Positions 1 to 8,878 of a stretch of 64,000 nucleotides of DNA are shown here, piece after piece. The notes below the pieces were generated by a model. It saw only the letters and a program-made list of their open reading frames with translations. It did not search any database and was not told the DNA's origin. Every line of letters starts with the position of its first letter. Within the stretch, counting starts at the first letter, position 1. Source of the stretch: Thalassospiraceae bacterium LMO-JJ14 (GTDB lineage Bacteria > Pseudomonadota > Alphaproteobacteria > Rhodospirillales > Casp-alpha2); contig CP134604.1 in the NCBI GenBank assembly GCA_021555105.2, positions 3,572,501 through 3,636,500 of the forward strand, in the 5' to 3' direction. Made by a program: the position numbers and the translations under genes.

Positions 1-1
1 T

Positions 2-358
2 GCCGCCGCCGCCACAGGACAGGCAGCGCGCAACGCCGGCATCATGGCCGCGTCGGTGTATTCAAGTCAGTGGTGCAGGTGCCTGGATACGGCAAGGGCG
101 TTGAAGCTTGGCGCCGTTCAGGAACTGCCGGCGCTGAATTCATTCTATCAGCGCGAAAGCGAGCGGAAGGGCAATATGAAGGCGCTTCGTGAATTCGTCG
201 AAAAAAATGCCGATGCGGGCGGGGCAAAAATTCTCGTCACGCATCAGGTGACGATCAGCGCCCTGACGGGTCAATTCACACGCCAGGGCGAAACGCTGAT
301 CTTCCGTCATGCCGGGCAGGGCGAGGTCGAGGTTATCGGCTCGATCCCGCCCGGCTGA
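2..358 (+). CDS. Histidine phosphatase family protein, 3' part (5' end outside window)
   Basis: The reading frame is open from the first bases of the window to a TGA at 356-358, so the gene starts upstream and only its C-terminal part (about 118 residues) is seen. It contains SSQWCRCLDTA, a stretch typical of the histidine phosphatase (phosphoglycerate mutase-like, SixA/CobC-like) superfamily, and later VTHQVTISALTG, which matches the position of the second conserved catalytic histidine. The N-terminal RHG motif with the phospho-accepting histidine would lie before the window. The substrate cannot be told from this fragment. An ATG at 44 is in frame but would remove conserved sequence, so it is not taken as the start. 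The gene converges on the helicase gene with only 9 bases between them. Confidence 0.7.
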   Translation, partial: AAAATGQAARNAGIMAASVYSSQWCRCLDTARALKLGAVQELPALNSFYQRESERKGNMKALREFVEKNADAGGAKILVTHQVTISALTGQFTRQGETLIFRHAGQGEVEVIGSIPPG

Positions 359-367
359 GCGGTTCGG

Positions 368-1780
368 TTAGCTGGCGAGACGCTGACGCGGGGCGTCTGC
401 GGACTGGCGGCGGCCCTGGGACTGACCATGTGATTTGCCCTGGGACTGGCCCTGGGGCTTGCCCTGGGACTGGCCACGGTGTGCCTTCTTCGGCTTGTTC
501 GGTTTCCAATTCGAGCGATTTCTCGGCTTTTCCGATCTATCGTCTTCCGTGCCTTTGCGTTCCTGACGCGGGCGGAGTTCCGTTGCCAGCTGCCGGTCGG
601 CCGGCGTTACCGGATTATACGGCTTGCCGCTGTCGGGGGTATCGTCGCGCTGCACGGCATTGCCGATCAGGCGTTCGATATCGCGCAGCAGACCGCGTTC
701 GGAATGTTCGCACAGTGAAATCGCGATGCCGCTGTTGCCGGCGCGTGCGGTACGGCCGATCCGGTGTACATAGGCTTCCGGTACGTTCGGCAGTTCATAG
801 TTGATGACATGCGAAATGCCATCGACATCGATGCCTCTGGCGGCGATATCCGTGGCCACCAGGACCTTGGTCCGCGAGCCGCGGAAATCGGCCAGTGTGC
901 GTTCACGCTGCGGCTGGCTCTTGTTGCCGTGAATGGCGCCGGAGTTGATGCCCGCCTTTTGCAGGAATTCGCAGACCTTGTCGGCACCGCGCTTGGTGCG
1001 TGTGAAGACGATAACCCGTTCCACGTCCTTGCCGCGCAGGATACCGACCAGGGCATCGCGTTTGCGGTCACGTTCGACGTGCATCACGCTTTGCTCGATA
1101 CGTTCGATCGGGCGTGCCGTCGGGGCAACGGAAACCTCGGCGGGACGGTTCAGGAAGTCATCGGCAAGACCGCGGATCTGCTGCGGCATGGTCGCCGAGA
1201 GCAGCACCGTCTGGCGTTCTTTCGGCAGCTTGGCGAGGATTTTGCGGATCGTCGGCATAAAGCCGAGATCGAGCATCTGGTCGGCCTCGTCGAGGATCAC
1301 CGTTTCGGTTTTATCGAGACGGATAACACCGGTCTGCACGTGATCGAGCAAACGGCCAGGCGTTGCGACGACGATGTCCGTGCCGCGTGCCAGGGCGCGG
1401 ATCTGACCGCCCGGCTTGACGCCGCCCAGAACAACGGTGACGGAAACCCGCATCTCTTTGCCGTATGTGCGGATGCTGTCGGCAATCTGCGACGCCAGTT
1501 CGCGCGTCGGTGCCAGGATCAGGGCGGAACAGTTCTTTGCACCCGGCCGTTCGGCTCGGGCGTGAATGCGATTCAGCAAAGGCAGCACGAAGGCCGCCGT
1601 TTTACCGGTACCCGTCTGGGCGATGCCGACAAGGTCCTTGCCGGACAGCATGATCGGAATGACCTGCGCCTGGATCGGGGTCGGTTGTGTGTAACCTTCG
1701 TTCGATACCGCACGAAGAATAGGCTCGGCGAGGCCGAGTTCGTTGAAGTTTTTCAAAACATAACTTTCATGTATAGACAC
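368..1780 (-). CDS. rhlE: DEAD-box ATP-dependent RNA helicase, RhlE type
   Basis: Encodes a 470-residue superfamily 2 RNA helicase that unwinds RNA duplexes in ribosome assembly or mRNA turnover. The motifs are in order: Q motif region (GYTQPTPIQAQ), motif I AQTGTGKT, Ia PTRELASQ, TPGRLLD, motif II DEAD, motif III SAT, then the C-terminal domain with VATDIAARGID and motif VI HRIGRTARAG. The last 90 residues form a basic, low-complexity tail with GQSQGK-type repeats, common in RhlE-like helicases and likely to bind RNA. The start used is a GTG at 1780 with no strong ribosome binding site. RhlE proteins usually begin close to the F-x-x-LGL motif, so a TTG a few codons downstream is also possible. 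The gene stands alone, convergent with the upstream phosphatase gene. Confidence 0.9.
   Translation of the reverse strand: MSIHESYVLKNFNELGLAEPILRAVSNEGYTQPTPIQAQVIPIMLSGKDLVGIAQTGTGKTAAFVLPLLNRIHARAERPGAKNCSALILAPTRELASQIADSIRTYGKEMRVSVTVVLGGVKPGGQIRALARGTDIVVATPGRLLDHVQTGVIRLDKTETVILDEADQMLDLGFMPTIRKILAKLPKERQTVLLSATMPQQIRGLADDFLNRPAEVSVAPTARPIERIEQSVMHVERDRKRDALVGILRGKDVERVIVFTRTKRGADKVCEFLQKAGINSGAIHGNKSQPQRERTLADFRGSRTKVLVATDIAARGIDVDGISHVINYELPNVPEAYVHRIGRTARAGNSGIAISLCEHSERGLLRDIERLIGNAVQRDDTPDSGKPYNPVTPADRQLATELRPRQERKGTEDDRSEKPRNRSNWKPNKPKKAHRGQSQGKPQGQSQGKSHGQSQGRRQSADAPRQRLAS
404..475 (-). repeat. Three tandem 24-bp coding repeats in the rhlE tail
   Basis: Residues 436-459 of the helicase are three eight-residue units, GQSQGKPQ, GQSQGKSH and GQSQGRRQ. 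The DNA repeats with them (CCCTGGGACTGGCC recurs on the plus strand). Such tandem units can change in number by slippage. The array is part of the disordered RNA-binding tail. Confidence 0.75.
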
Positions 1781-2009
1781 CCGCCGGAATCCCCAAGGAA
1801 TCCCGGTGGCATCTGAATTTCAATTTGGGAGCTTGCGTAGATCAGCAACCATGTTCATGTGCCGGATGGCACGACCGGTCCGTTTATTTGCGGAGACGGC
1901 GACTGCTGACAACAGATGAGGTCATCTACACGCAGTTTGCTGAGGGGGTTGTGTCACACCCCGTTAAAATTAGCAAGGTTATTCGCGTCCGGCTGTTTGC
2001 GGCGAAAGC

Positions 2010-3482
2010 TTACGCGGCGTTGAAATCGGCGATCATGCCGTCCCACGCCGGCACCAGATCCATCAGGCCGTCCCAGAACGCCTGATCGCGGCGGACCGTG
2101 AATTCCTCCAGCGAAACGCCCTGCTGCTCGACCCACGTGTAGTATCCGAGATTGAAAATCCGCTCTTTGCCCGGACGGTCCAGTTCGATCATGTTGTCCG
2201 TCGCGCAGCCCAGCAGATAACGCCCGAACGTTTCCGCCGCCGCGATTTCATCGACCCCGCCCTCGAAGTATTTGCTTTCGGCCAGGCCCAGTTCGGTTTC
2301 GTAAAGCGCGGCCCCGTCGGTGGCGACGGACAGCACCACGTCATCCGGCCCCAGTTTGTTGTATTTGGCGTATTTGACGGCGCCGAGAATATTCGCCAGC
2401 GACGAAAGACCGAGATTGCCGAGGGACGCGATGGCTTCCTGGCCGAGACCGAGCCGTGACGACAGATAGTTCCGGCCCGCCGTCGTGTTATAGACGACGT
2501 TCAGCCCGTCGGTGGCGTGATCGGAAACGCCGATGACATAGTCGGTGGCCATCACATTGTGGATGAACGGCACGTGCTTGTCGCCGATGCCCTGAATGTT
2601 GTGATCGCCGAAACCGTTGTACAGCAGCGTCGGGCATTCCAGCGCCTCGACCGCGCAGGTATCGGTGCCGAGCACCGCCTTCAGGTGATCCCCGGCGGCC
2701 AGCGTGCCGGCGGAACCGGATGCGGAGACATAGGCCCTCGCCGTCAGGTTGCCGTCCTTGTTCACGTCCTCGAAGATTTTCTGCAACGCAGGCCCGGTGA
2801 CGGCGCGGTGGATGATGTAGTTACTGAACTCGGAAAACTGGTTGAGAATGACGTTCGCCGGGTCCTTGGCCAGTTCATGACAGGCGTCGTAGATTTCCTT
2901 CACGTTACTTTCGGTGCCGTGCGTGCGCACGATATCCGACGGATCCGTGACCCAGTTTTCGAGCCAGTTGAAACGCTCCGCGCTCATGCCTTCGGGCAGG
3001 ACCGCGACCGAGCGGCAGCCGAGAATACGTGAAATCGCCACCCCGCCCCGGCAATAGTTCCCGGTCGACGGCCACACGGCGCGATGATTCTCGGGATCGA
3101 ACTTGCCCGACATCAGCCTCGGCACCAGACAGCCGTACGCCGCCAGCACCTTGTGCGCGTTGATCATCGGGAAGCGGTTGCCGAGCGCGACGACGATCTT
3201 CGCATCGACGCCGGTCAGTTCCTGCGGCACCACCATGTACGCGGGGACATCGCTGAGCCCCCGGCGATCCGGCGCATTGTACCAGTGCACGCGGAACAGG
3301 TTGCCCGGGTCGGCAATGTCGGGATCGACCCCGGCGACGTCTTCGGCCTTGGATTTCAGATGACGGGGCGGATCGGCCAATTCGGAAATGCTCGGCAGGC
3401 GCACGCCGCGGTCCTTCAGATGGCGGACGGCTTTCTCGTACGTTGCGCGGTCGACGATTTCGCGTTCAAGCCCGAATGACAT
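2010..3482 (-). CDS. Fold-type II PLP-dependent enzyme (threonine synthase/cysteine synthase-like)
   Basis: A 490-residue protein of the tryptophan-synthase-beta-like PLP family, which covers lyases, ammonia-lyases and synthases. What can be seen is a probable PLP lysine in [11 protein letters not shown] (K111), an S-T-G-N phosphate/substrate loop (STGNYCRGG, about residues 139-147), and a glycine-rich segment [13 protein letters not shown] that would bind the PLP phosphate. It is longer than cysteine synthase (about 310) and is usually annotated only as a pyridoxal-phosphate-dependent enzyme. The ATG at 3482 is preceded by GGGGGAACTGCC, a good ribosome binding site. It lies 87 bases downstream of, and on the same strand as, the acyl-CoA dehydrogenase gene, so the two may be cotranscribed. 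That would suggest degradation of an amino acid whose carbon skeleton ends as an acyl-CoA, which is inference only. Confidence 0.7.
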   Translation of the reverse strand: MSFGLEREIVDRATYEKAVRHLKDRGVRLPSISELADPPRHLKSKAEDVAGVDPDIADPGNLFRVHWYNAPDRRGLSDVPAYMVVPQELTGVDAKIVVALGNRFPMINAHKVLAAYGCLVPRLMSGKFDPENHRAVWPSTGNYCRGGVAISRILGCRSVAVLPEGMSAERFNWLENWVTDPSDIVRTHGTESNVKEIYDACHELAKDPANVILNQFSEFSNYIIHRAVTGPALQKIFEDVNKDGNLTARAYVSASGSAGTLAAGDHLKAVLGTDTCAVEALECPTLLYNGFGDHNIQGIGDKHVPFIHNVMATDYVIGVSDHATDGLNVVYNTTAGRNYLSSRLGLGQEAIASLGNLGLSSLANILGAVKYAKYNKLGPDDVVLSVATDGAALYETELGLAESKYFEGGVDEIAAAETFGRYLLGCATDNMIELDRPGKERIFNLGYYTWVEQQGVSLEEFTVRRDQAFWDGLMDLVPAWDGMIADFNAA

Positions 3483-3569
3483 GGCAGTTCCCCCAAACCC
3501 ATAAACACCTGTATCCGGGTTTGTTGTCGGTTATCTGGCGCAAATGATCAAGGGGACCGGGCGATTTCC

Positions 3570-4724
3570 TCAGCCGGCGGCTTCTTTCAGCATCTCGCGG
3601 GCGATAATGAGCTGCTGAATCTGCGACGTGCCTTCATACAGGCGATACAGCCGGACATCGCGGTAGAACCGCTCGATCCCGTAATCGGCGATATACCCGG
3701 CGCCGCCATGGATCTGCACGGCCCGGTCGGCGACGCGGCCGACCATTTCCGAACTGTAGTATTTGCAGATCGCCGCCTGCTTGGTGACGTTCTCGCCTTT
3801 GTCCTTCAGGCGGGCCGCGTCGAGGACCATGGATTTCGCGGCATAGAGTTCCGTCTCGCAATCGGCAAGCATCGCCTGCACCAATTGGAAATCGGCGATC
3901 GGTACGTCGAACTGCTTGCGTTCCATGGCATAGGCGACGCTGTCGCGGATCAGCCGTTCGGCATTGCCGATACAACTGCCGGATATGACCAGCCGTCCAC
4001 GGTCGAGAACCTTCATCGCCGTCTTGAAGCCCTGCCCCTCGACGCCGCCGATCAGCGCATCCGCCGGAATCCGGCAATCGTCGAAGATCACGTCGCAGAC
4101 CGGCGCGCCCTGCTGGCCCATTTTCTTGTAAGGCTTGCCGAGCGACAGCCCCGGCGCATCCGCCTCGACAAGGAACGCCGAAATCCCGCCGGCGCGCTTG
4201 TTCTCGGGGTCGGTCCGCGCCATCACCGTGAACACGCCGGCGTTGGGGGCGTTGGTGATGAAACGCTTGGTGCCGTTCAGAACGTATTCGTTGCCGTCCT
4301 TCCTGGCCGTGGTCCTGAGCGAGGCGGCATCGGAACCGGAATCCGGCTCGGTCAACGCAAAGGAGCCGGTAATTTCACCGCTGGCCAGCTTCGGCAGGTA
4401 CTTTTGTTTCTGTTCCTCGGTGCCGTCGATAACGATCCCCTGGCTGCCGATGCCGTTGTTGGTCCCGAACACCGAGCGGAACGCGGGCGACGTATGACCC
4501 AGTTCGATGATCACCCGGACTTCTTCCTCGACACTCAGGCCGAGCCCGCCGTAGGCCTCGGGGATCGACAACCCGAACAGGCCGAGCGCGCGCATTTCAT
4601 CGACGACATTATCGGCAACCCGGTCGTTGTCGCCGGTCTCCGCTTCGAGGGGGATGAGCCGCTCTTCGACAAACCGTGAAACCGTGTCCAATAACTGCCT
4701 GAAAGTGTCTTCGTCCAATGACAT
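3570..4724 (-). CDS. Acyl-CoA dehydrogenase
   Basis: A 384-residue FAD-dependent dehydrogenase that makes the alpha-beta double bond in an acyl-CoA and passes electrons to ETF. Family signatures are GSFALTEPDSGSDAASL and KRFITNAPNAGVF in the middle domain. Near the C terminus are QIHGGAGYIADYGIERFYRD and LYEGTSQIQQLIIARE, with the probable catalytic glutamate at about residue 364. The in-frame ATG at 4724 is chosen over a longer frame because GGAGCAGATAC precedes it at good spacing and because family members begin near MSLDEDTFRQL. Substrate chain length is unknown. It diverges from the IclR regulator at 4885 across about 160 bases, so it is a likely target of that regulator. Confidence 0.9.
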   Translation of the reverse strand: MSLDEDTFRQLLDTVSRFVEERLIPLEAETGDNDRVADNVVDEMRALGLFGLSIPEAYGGLGLSVEEEVRVIIELGHTSPAFRSVFGTNNGIGSQGIVIDGTEEQKQKYLPKLASGEITGSFALTEPDSGSDAASLRTTARKDGNEYVLNGTKRFITNAPNAGVFTVMARTDPENKRAGGISAFLVEADAPGLSLGKPYKKMGQQGAPVCDVIFDDCRIPADALIGGVEGQGFKTAMKVLDRGRLVISGSCIGNAERLIRDSVAYAMERKQFDVPIADFQLVQAMLADCETELYAAKSMVLDAARLKDKGENVTKQAAICKYYSSEMVGRVADRAVQIHGGAGYIADYGIERFYRDVRLYRLYEGTSQIQQLIIAREMLKEAAG

Positions 4725-4884
4725 GTATCTGCTCCTGCAATTTCGCCTTGCAGAATAATGTTCCATTAGCAGTTTGGCGAGGATAACTTTGTCGTGTACA
4801 AAGCATTTTCAACGGCCAATATCTATGGCACGACGATTTTCGTCATATGAAATCTGACAGCACTCGAACCCGGTACGGTAGTAT

Positions 4885-5688
4885 ATGTCGCGCAGCTTGG
4901 AATTCGATGCCCACGAACTTGAAGACGACAGCAAGGACCGCCGCTTCGTCACCGCTCTGGCGCGCGGGCTTGATGTGCTCAGATGTTACCAGCAGGGCGA
5001 TGTCGGCCTCGGCAATCTGGAAATCGCCAGGCGCACCGGCCTGCCGAAACCGACCATTTCCCGGCTGACCTATACCCTGACCAAGCTCGGTTATCTGATC
5101 TATTCCGAGCAGCACGGCACTTACCAACTCGGCCCGGGCGTTCTGCAGTTGGGATACGTCATGCTGTCCGGCCTGGATATCCGCGAACGCGCCCGCCCGC
5201 TGATGCAGGATCTTGCCAATCAGGTCGATGCGACGATTGCGCTGGGTGCCCGCGACAGACTGGAAATGGTGTACCTGGAAGCCTGCCGCGGTCCCGGCGC
5301 GGTCACGCTGAGGATCGATGTCGGCTCTCACATCCCGCTTTCCGTGACCTCCATGGGGCGCGCCCTGCTGGCGGCGCTGCCCGAAAGCGAACGCAATTAC
5401 CTGATGTCGCACATTCGCAGAAAGGCCGAAAGCGCCAAGGCGTACGGGGTCATCGAAAAGGGTGTGAAACGCGCGATCGAGGATATCGGCACACGCGGTT
5501 ACAGCATGTCGCTCGGTGACTGGCGGCCGGATGTGAATGGCATCGGCGTGCCGCTGATCACGCACGACAATCAGGTCTTCGCGCTGAATTGCGGCGGACC
5601 GGCGTTCCGGGTATCCAAGGATTTTCTGGAAAAGGAATGCGCGCCCCGGCTGCTCGAACTGGCGGCCCGGATTTCGGCGCTTTCCTAG
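4885..5688 (+). CDS. IclR family transcriptional regulator
   Basis: A 267-residue regulator with an N-terminal winged helix-turn-helix (about residues 20-85: FVTALARGLDVLRCY, then EIARRTGLPKPTISRLTYTL). The IclR effector-binding domain (about 95-260) contains LGARDRLEMVYLE and SMGRALLAALPE. Members of this family control catabolic operons in response to small organic acids. It lies between two divergently or convergently placed acyl-CoA genes (acyl-CoA dehydrogenase at 4724 and the NDP-forming synthetase ending at 5699), which makes these its most likely targets. The ATG at 4885 has no strong ribosome binding site but gives the standard family length. The effector is unknown. Confidence 0.9.
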   Translation: MSRSLEFDAHELEDDSKDRRFVTALARGLDVLRCYQQGDVGLGNLEIARRTGLPKPTISRLTYTLTKLGYLIYSEQHGTYQLGPGVLQLGYVMLSGLDIRERARPLMQDLANQVDATIALGARDRLEMVYLEACRGPGAVTLRIDVGSHIPLSVTSMGRALLAALPESERNYLMSHIRRKAESAKAYGVIEKGVKRAIEDIGTRGYSMSLGDWRPDVNGIGVPLITHDNQVFALNCGGPAFRVSKDFLEKECAPRLLELAARISALS

Positions 5689-5698
5689 AACCCGGCCT

Positions 5699-7816
5699 TC
5701 AGCTTTTCGCCGGTTCGGGGACGACCAGGCAATCGAGGGCGAGGCACCCCTGCCCTTCGGGTAAAACCACGAACGGATTGAGATCGATACTCTGCAGCTT
5801 ATCGGCGTGGTCGCTGGCGAACCGCGACAGACAAACCAGGGCCTCGGCGAGGGCATCGATATCCGCCGCCGGGCGTCCGCGCACGCCCCGCAACAGCTTC
5901 GCGCCCTTGGTTTCGCCGATCATCTGCAGGGCTTCGTTCTTGTCGAACGGCGCCAGGCGGAACGACACATCCTTGAAGACTTCGACAAACACACCGCCCA
6001 GACCGAACATCACCGCCGGGCCGAAAACGGGATCGATCTGTACGCCGAGAATCGTTTCAACGCCGCCTGAAACCATCGGCGCGACGATCACGCCTTCATG
6101 TCCGCCGCCCGGTACGGCTTGCTCCGTGCGCTCGGTGATTTCCACGAACGCGGCCCGGGCCGCCTCGGGCGTTTCGATGCCGAGCATCACGCCGCCGATC
6201 TCGGTTTTATGCGCAAAGCGGGCACCGTTGATCTTCATCGCCACCGGCCGGTCGAAGCCGCGCGCGGCGTCGGCGGCTTCCTCGCCGATCGCGCAAAGAA
6301 CCGCCTCGACGACGGGCAAGCCGGCGGCAGACAACAGATTGCGGGATTCCCACTCGCTCAAGTCCCGGGCCGGGATCGCCGCTTCGGGCAAGGCTTTGCT
6401 GTCCGGGGCTGCCTGCATCGGCGGGCGGACGAAAGCTTCGCCGATCCGCGTCAGCGCAGCGATCGCGCCGATGGCGCGGCAGGGGTCCTCGAAAATCAGA
6501 TAACCGGCATTGCTGTAGGTCGCCACCATATCCTCGGAGCCGACGAGCGACAGGATAAGCAGCCGGTCCGGAAACTTGGAACGGATCGCGTCGAGTTCCT
6601 TCAACAGCGGCTCGACCACATAGGGCGAACACGCGGCAAGGGTGAAAAAGGCGACCGCGGAATCGTAGCCGCCCTTGTCGAGCATGATGTCGAAATTGAG
6701 CCCGACCAGCTTCATGTCATTGAAAAACTGCGCCGTTGTATCGACCGGGTTACGCGACGAGGCAAACGGCAGATATTCCTTCAGCAGTTTCTGCGCATCT
6801 TCCGGCATCGGCGCCACGTCGAGGCCGAGCTTGACGGCATGATCGGCCATCTGTGCGCCGACGCCGCCGGAAATCGTCACCAGCCCGACGCGGTTCGCCT
6901 TCGGGAAAATACCCGCCGTGCAGGCATAGGCGGCATCGAGCATATCCTCGGTCGTCTCGGCGCGGTAAACGCCGTACTGGCGGAATACGGCGTCGTATAT
7001 CTCATCGGCGCCGGCCAGGGACGCCGTGTGCGACGCCGCCGCCGCCGCCCCCTCCTCGCTTTGCCCGACCTTGAGAAGTATAACCGGCTTCTTGCGGGCC
7101 CGGGCCTTTTCGAAACTCCGGATCAGTGCGGCGCCGTCCTTGACGCCTTCCACATAGGCGGCGATGACCTTGATGTCATCGTTGTCCACGGCCCAGTCGA
7201 TGCACTCGGCCACCGACACATCGCACTCGTTGCCCGTGGTGATGACGTGACTGACACCGATCCCCCGGCCCTTGGCGACGGCAAACAGGTGGGTGCCGTA
7301 AGCCCCCGACTGGCTGATGATCGCCAGCGGACCCGGTTCGGGATATCCCTGATCCCCGGTGCTCGAGAACGTCGCGAAAAAACGGCTGTGGAAGTTCAGT
7401 ACGCCCAGGCAGTTCGGGCCGAGCAGGCGCATGCCGGTCCGTTTCGCAAAAGCCGTAAGTTCGTCCTGCGCCAATGCGCCGGCATCGCCCACTTCCGCGA
7501 ACCCGGAGCTGAAGATGACGGCCGATTTGACACCGCTGGCCGCGCAATCCTCAAGCGTCTCCAGGACGAGTTTGGCGGGCACCGCGACAAGCGCGCAATC
7601 GACGGGCTGGCCGACATCCTTGATCGACGAATAGGCCTTCACGCCCTGAACCGTTTCGCGGTTCGGGTTCACCGGATAGAACGTGCCCTTGTAGCCCAGG
7701 TCGATCAGATACCGCAGCGGCCGCCCGCCGATCCGCGCCGGATTATCGGAAGCGCCGATGATCGCCACGGAGCTCGGATTTATAAGAGACTGCAATCCTG
7801 CCCGCGGATCGTTCAT
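5699..7816 (-). CDS. NDP-forming acyl-CoA synthetase (acetate--CoA ligase family, alpha-beta fusion)
   Basis: A 705-residue single-chain enzyme of the ADP-forming acetyl-CoA synthetase family, which interconverts an organic acid, CoA and ATP with the acyl-CoA, ADP and phosphate. The N-terminal half is a CoA-binding domain (SVAIIGASDNPARIGG), followed by succinyl-CoA-ligase-like flavodoxin domains with the phosphohistidine region (SHTASLAGADEIYDAVF). The C-terminal third is an ATP-grasp domain (AMKINGARFAHKTEIGGV). The ATG at 7816 is preceded by GGGGGATATCATCC, and the frame upstream of it has no family similarity. It converges on the iclR gene with a 10-base gap and diverges from an SDR gene. 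The acid it activates is not known; the neighbourhood points to a branched or hydroxylated short-chain acid. Confidence 0.85.
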   Translation of the reverse strand: MNDPRAGLQSLINPSSVAIIGASDNPARIGGRPLRYLIDLGYKGTFYPVNPNRETVQGVKAYSSIKDVGQPVDCALVAVPAKLVLETLEDCAASGVKSAVIFSSGFAEVGDAGALAQDELTAFAKRTGMRLLGPNCLGVLNFHSRFFATFSSTGDQGYPEPGPLAIISQSGAYGTHLFAVAKGRGIGVSHVITTGNECDVSVAECIDWAVDNDDIKVIAAYVEGVKDGAALIRSFEKARARKKPVILLKVGQSEEGAAAAASHTASLAGADEIYDAVFRQYGVYRAETTEDMLDAAYACTAGIFPKANRVGLVTISGGVGAQMADHAVKLGLDVAPMPEDAQKLLKEYLPFASSRNPVDTTAQFFNDMKLVGLNFDIMLDKGGYDSAVAFFTLAACSPYVVEPLLKELDAIRSKFPDRLLILSLVGSEDMVATYSNAGYLIFEDPCRAIGAIAALTRIGEAFVRPPMQAAPDSKALPEAAIPARDLSEWESRNLLSAAGLPVVEAVLCAIGEEAADAARGFDRPVAMKINGARFAHKTEIGGVMLGIETPEAARAAFVEITERTEQAVPGGGHEGVIVAPMVSGGVETILGVQIDPVFGPAVMFGLGGVFVEVFKDVSFRLAPFDKNEALQMIGETKGAKLLRGVRGRPAADIDALAEALVCLSRFASDHADKLQSIDLNPFVVLPEGQGCLALDCLVVPEPAKS

Positions 7817-8085
7817 CGGATGATATCCCCCCTTGATGCCCCACGCCGTAACGCATGGTGCGCCGGATGGTGTTAACGAGCTTCTCCGGCTTTCCGTCTT
7901 TTTTAGCGGCTCGCATATGCCCTGCACCAGCCTTCTGATTGCTTTACATGCATAATTAATGGATGCAAAACTTAATTTTACCATGCAGAACATAGCGCGA
8001 ATTTACCGCACCGCATAGTCGTGGCATTTGACGCCGTCATGTAAAATCGTGCGTCCCGCAAGACACTTGAGATGAAGGATTGGAC
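7817..8085. promoter_or_regulatory. Divergent promoter region with a small TGCAT/ATGCA palindrome
   Basis: This 269-base stretch separates the divergent synthetase and SDR genes. It is AT-rich around 7941-7980, where TGCAT (7949-7953) and ATGCA (7963-7967) form an inverted repeat of the size expected for a dimeric regulator. No gene is seen. AAGGA at 8075-8079 is the ribosome binding site of the SDR gene. A link to the IclR protein is only a guess. Confidence 0.3.
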
Positions 8086-8871
8086 GTGAACGCATCTGAA
8101 CTTTTTGACCTGAGCGGCAAGGTCGCGCTGATCACCGGATCGACCAAGGGGATCGGCAAGGCCATCGCAAAGACCTTTGCCAGTGCCGGCGCCAAGGTCG
8201 TCGTCTCGAGCCGCAAGGACGAACGCTGCCGCGCGGTCGCTGCGGAAATCTGCGCCGACGGCGGTGAAGCCATCGGCATTCCCTGCAATATTTCCGACAA
8301 GGAGCAGCTTCAGGCACTCGTCAATGCGACCCTGAAAGCCTGGGGGCACATCGATATTCTGGTCTGCAATGCGGCGGTCAATCCGTACTTCGGGCCGCTC
8401 GCGGGCATAACCCAGGAAGCCTATGACAAGATCATGGACGTCAACATCGGCTCCAATCTGTGGCTGTGCAACATGGTGCTGCCGCAAATGGCCGAACGAA
8501 AGGACGGCGCGGTCATCATCGTCTCCAGTATCGGCGGCCTGAAGGGCAGCGAGAATCTCGGCGCTTATGGCATTTCCAAAGCCGCCGACATGCAGCTTGC
8601 GCGTAATCTCGCCGTCGAGTGGGGCCACGCCAACATTCGCGCCAACTGCATCGCGCCGGGTCTGGTGAAGACCGACTTCGCGCGCGCGCTGTGGGAAGAC
8701 CCGGAAGCGACGAAGCGCGCGCTTGCCGCCTACCCGATCGGCCGCCTGGGTGAACCCGAGGACATTGCCGGCGCGGCGCTGTTCCTGGCCGGCAAGGCAG
8801 GCAGTTTCGTCAGCGGGCATACGCTGGTCGTCGACGGCGGCAGCACCATCGGTTCGAGCCGCTATAGCTGA
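8086..8871 (+). CDS. Short-chain dehydrogenase/reductase (SDR)
   Basis: A classical SDR of about 261 residues with the Rossmann motif TGSTKGIGKAIA, the structural NAAVN motif, the catalytic serine in IVSSIGG, and the catalytic YGISK (Y-x3-K). It probably oxidises or reduces a hydroxyl group on a small or CoA-bound substrate with NAD(P). The GTG at 8086 is chosen because AAGGA lies six bases upstream; a TTG at 8080 directly abuts that sequence and is less likely. The ending NCIAPGLVKTDFAR and VVDGGSTIG are typical of FabG-like and human DHRS4-like members. It converges on the phosphotransferase gene (7-base gap). Kinase, SDR, synthetase and acyl-CoA dehydrogenase recur together in levulinate-type (lva) clusters, so it may be the LvaD counterpart, which is inference. 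Confidence 0.85.
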   Translation: MNASELFDLSGKVALITGSTKGIGKAIAKTFASAGAKVVVSSRKDERCRAVAAEICADGGEAIGIPCNISDKEQLQALVNATLKAWGHIDILVCNAAVNPYFGPLAGITQEAYDKIMDVNIGSNLWLCNMVLPQMAERKDGAVIIVSSIGGLKGSENLGAYGISKAADMQLARNLAVEWGHANIRANCIAPGLVKTDFARALWEDPEATKRALAAYPIGRLGEPEDIAGAALFLAGKAGSFVSGHTLVVDGGSTIGSSRYS

Positions 8872-8878
8872 GTTGCGC

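Noticed and set aside
1941-1963. GGGGTTGTGTCACACCCC near the end of the PLP gene as a terminator or tRNA part
   Set aside because: The stem is imperfect, there is no T-run on either strand, and no cloverleaf can be drawn.
6098-7876. A 592-codon plus-strand open frame opposite the NDP-forming synthetase
   Set aside because: It lies antisense to a gene with clear motifs and good ribosome binding site; long antisense frames are expected in GC-rich coding DNA. Its own translation has no recognisable domain.
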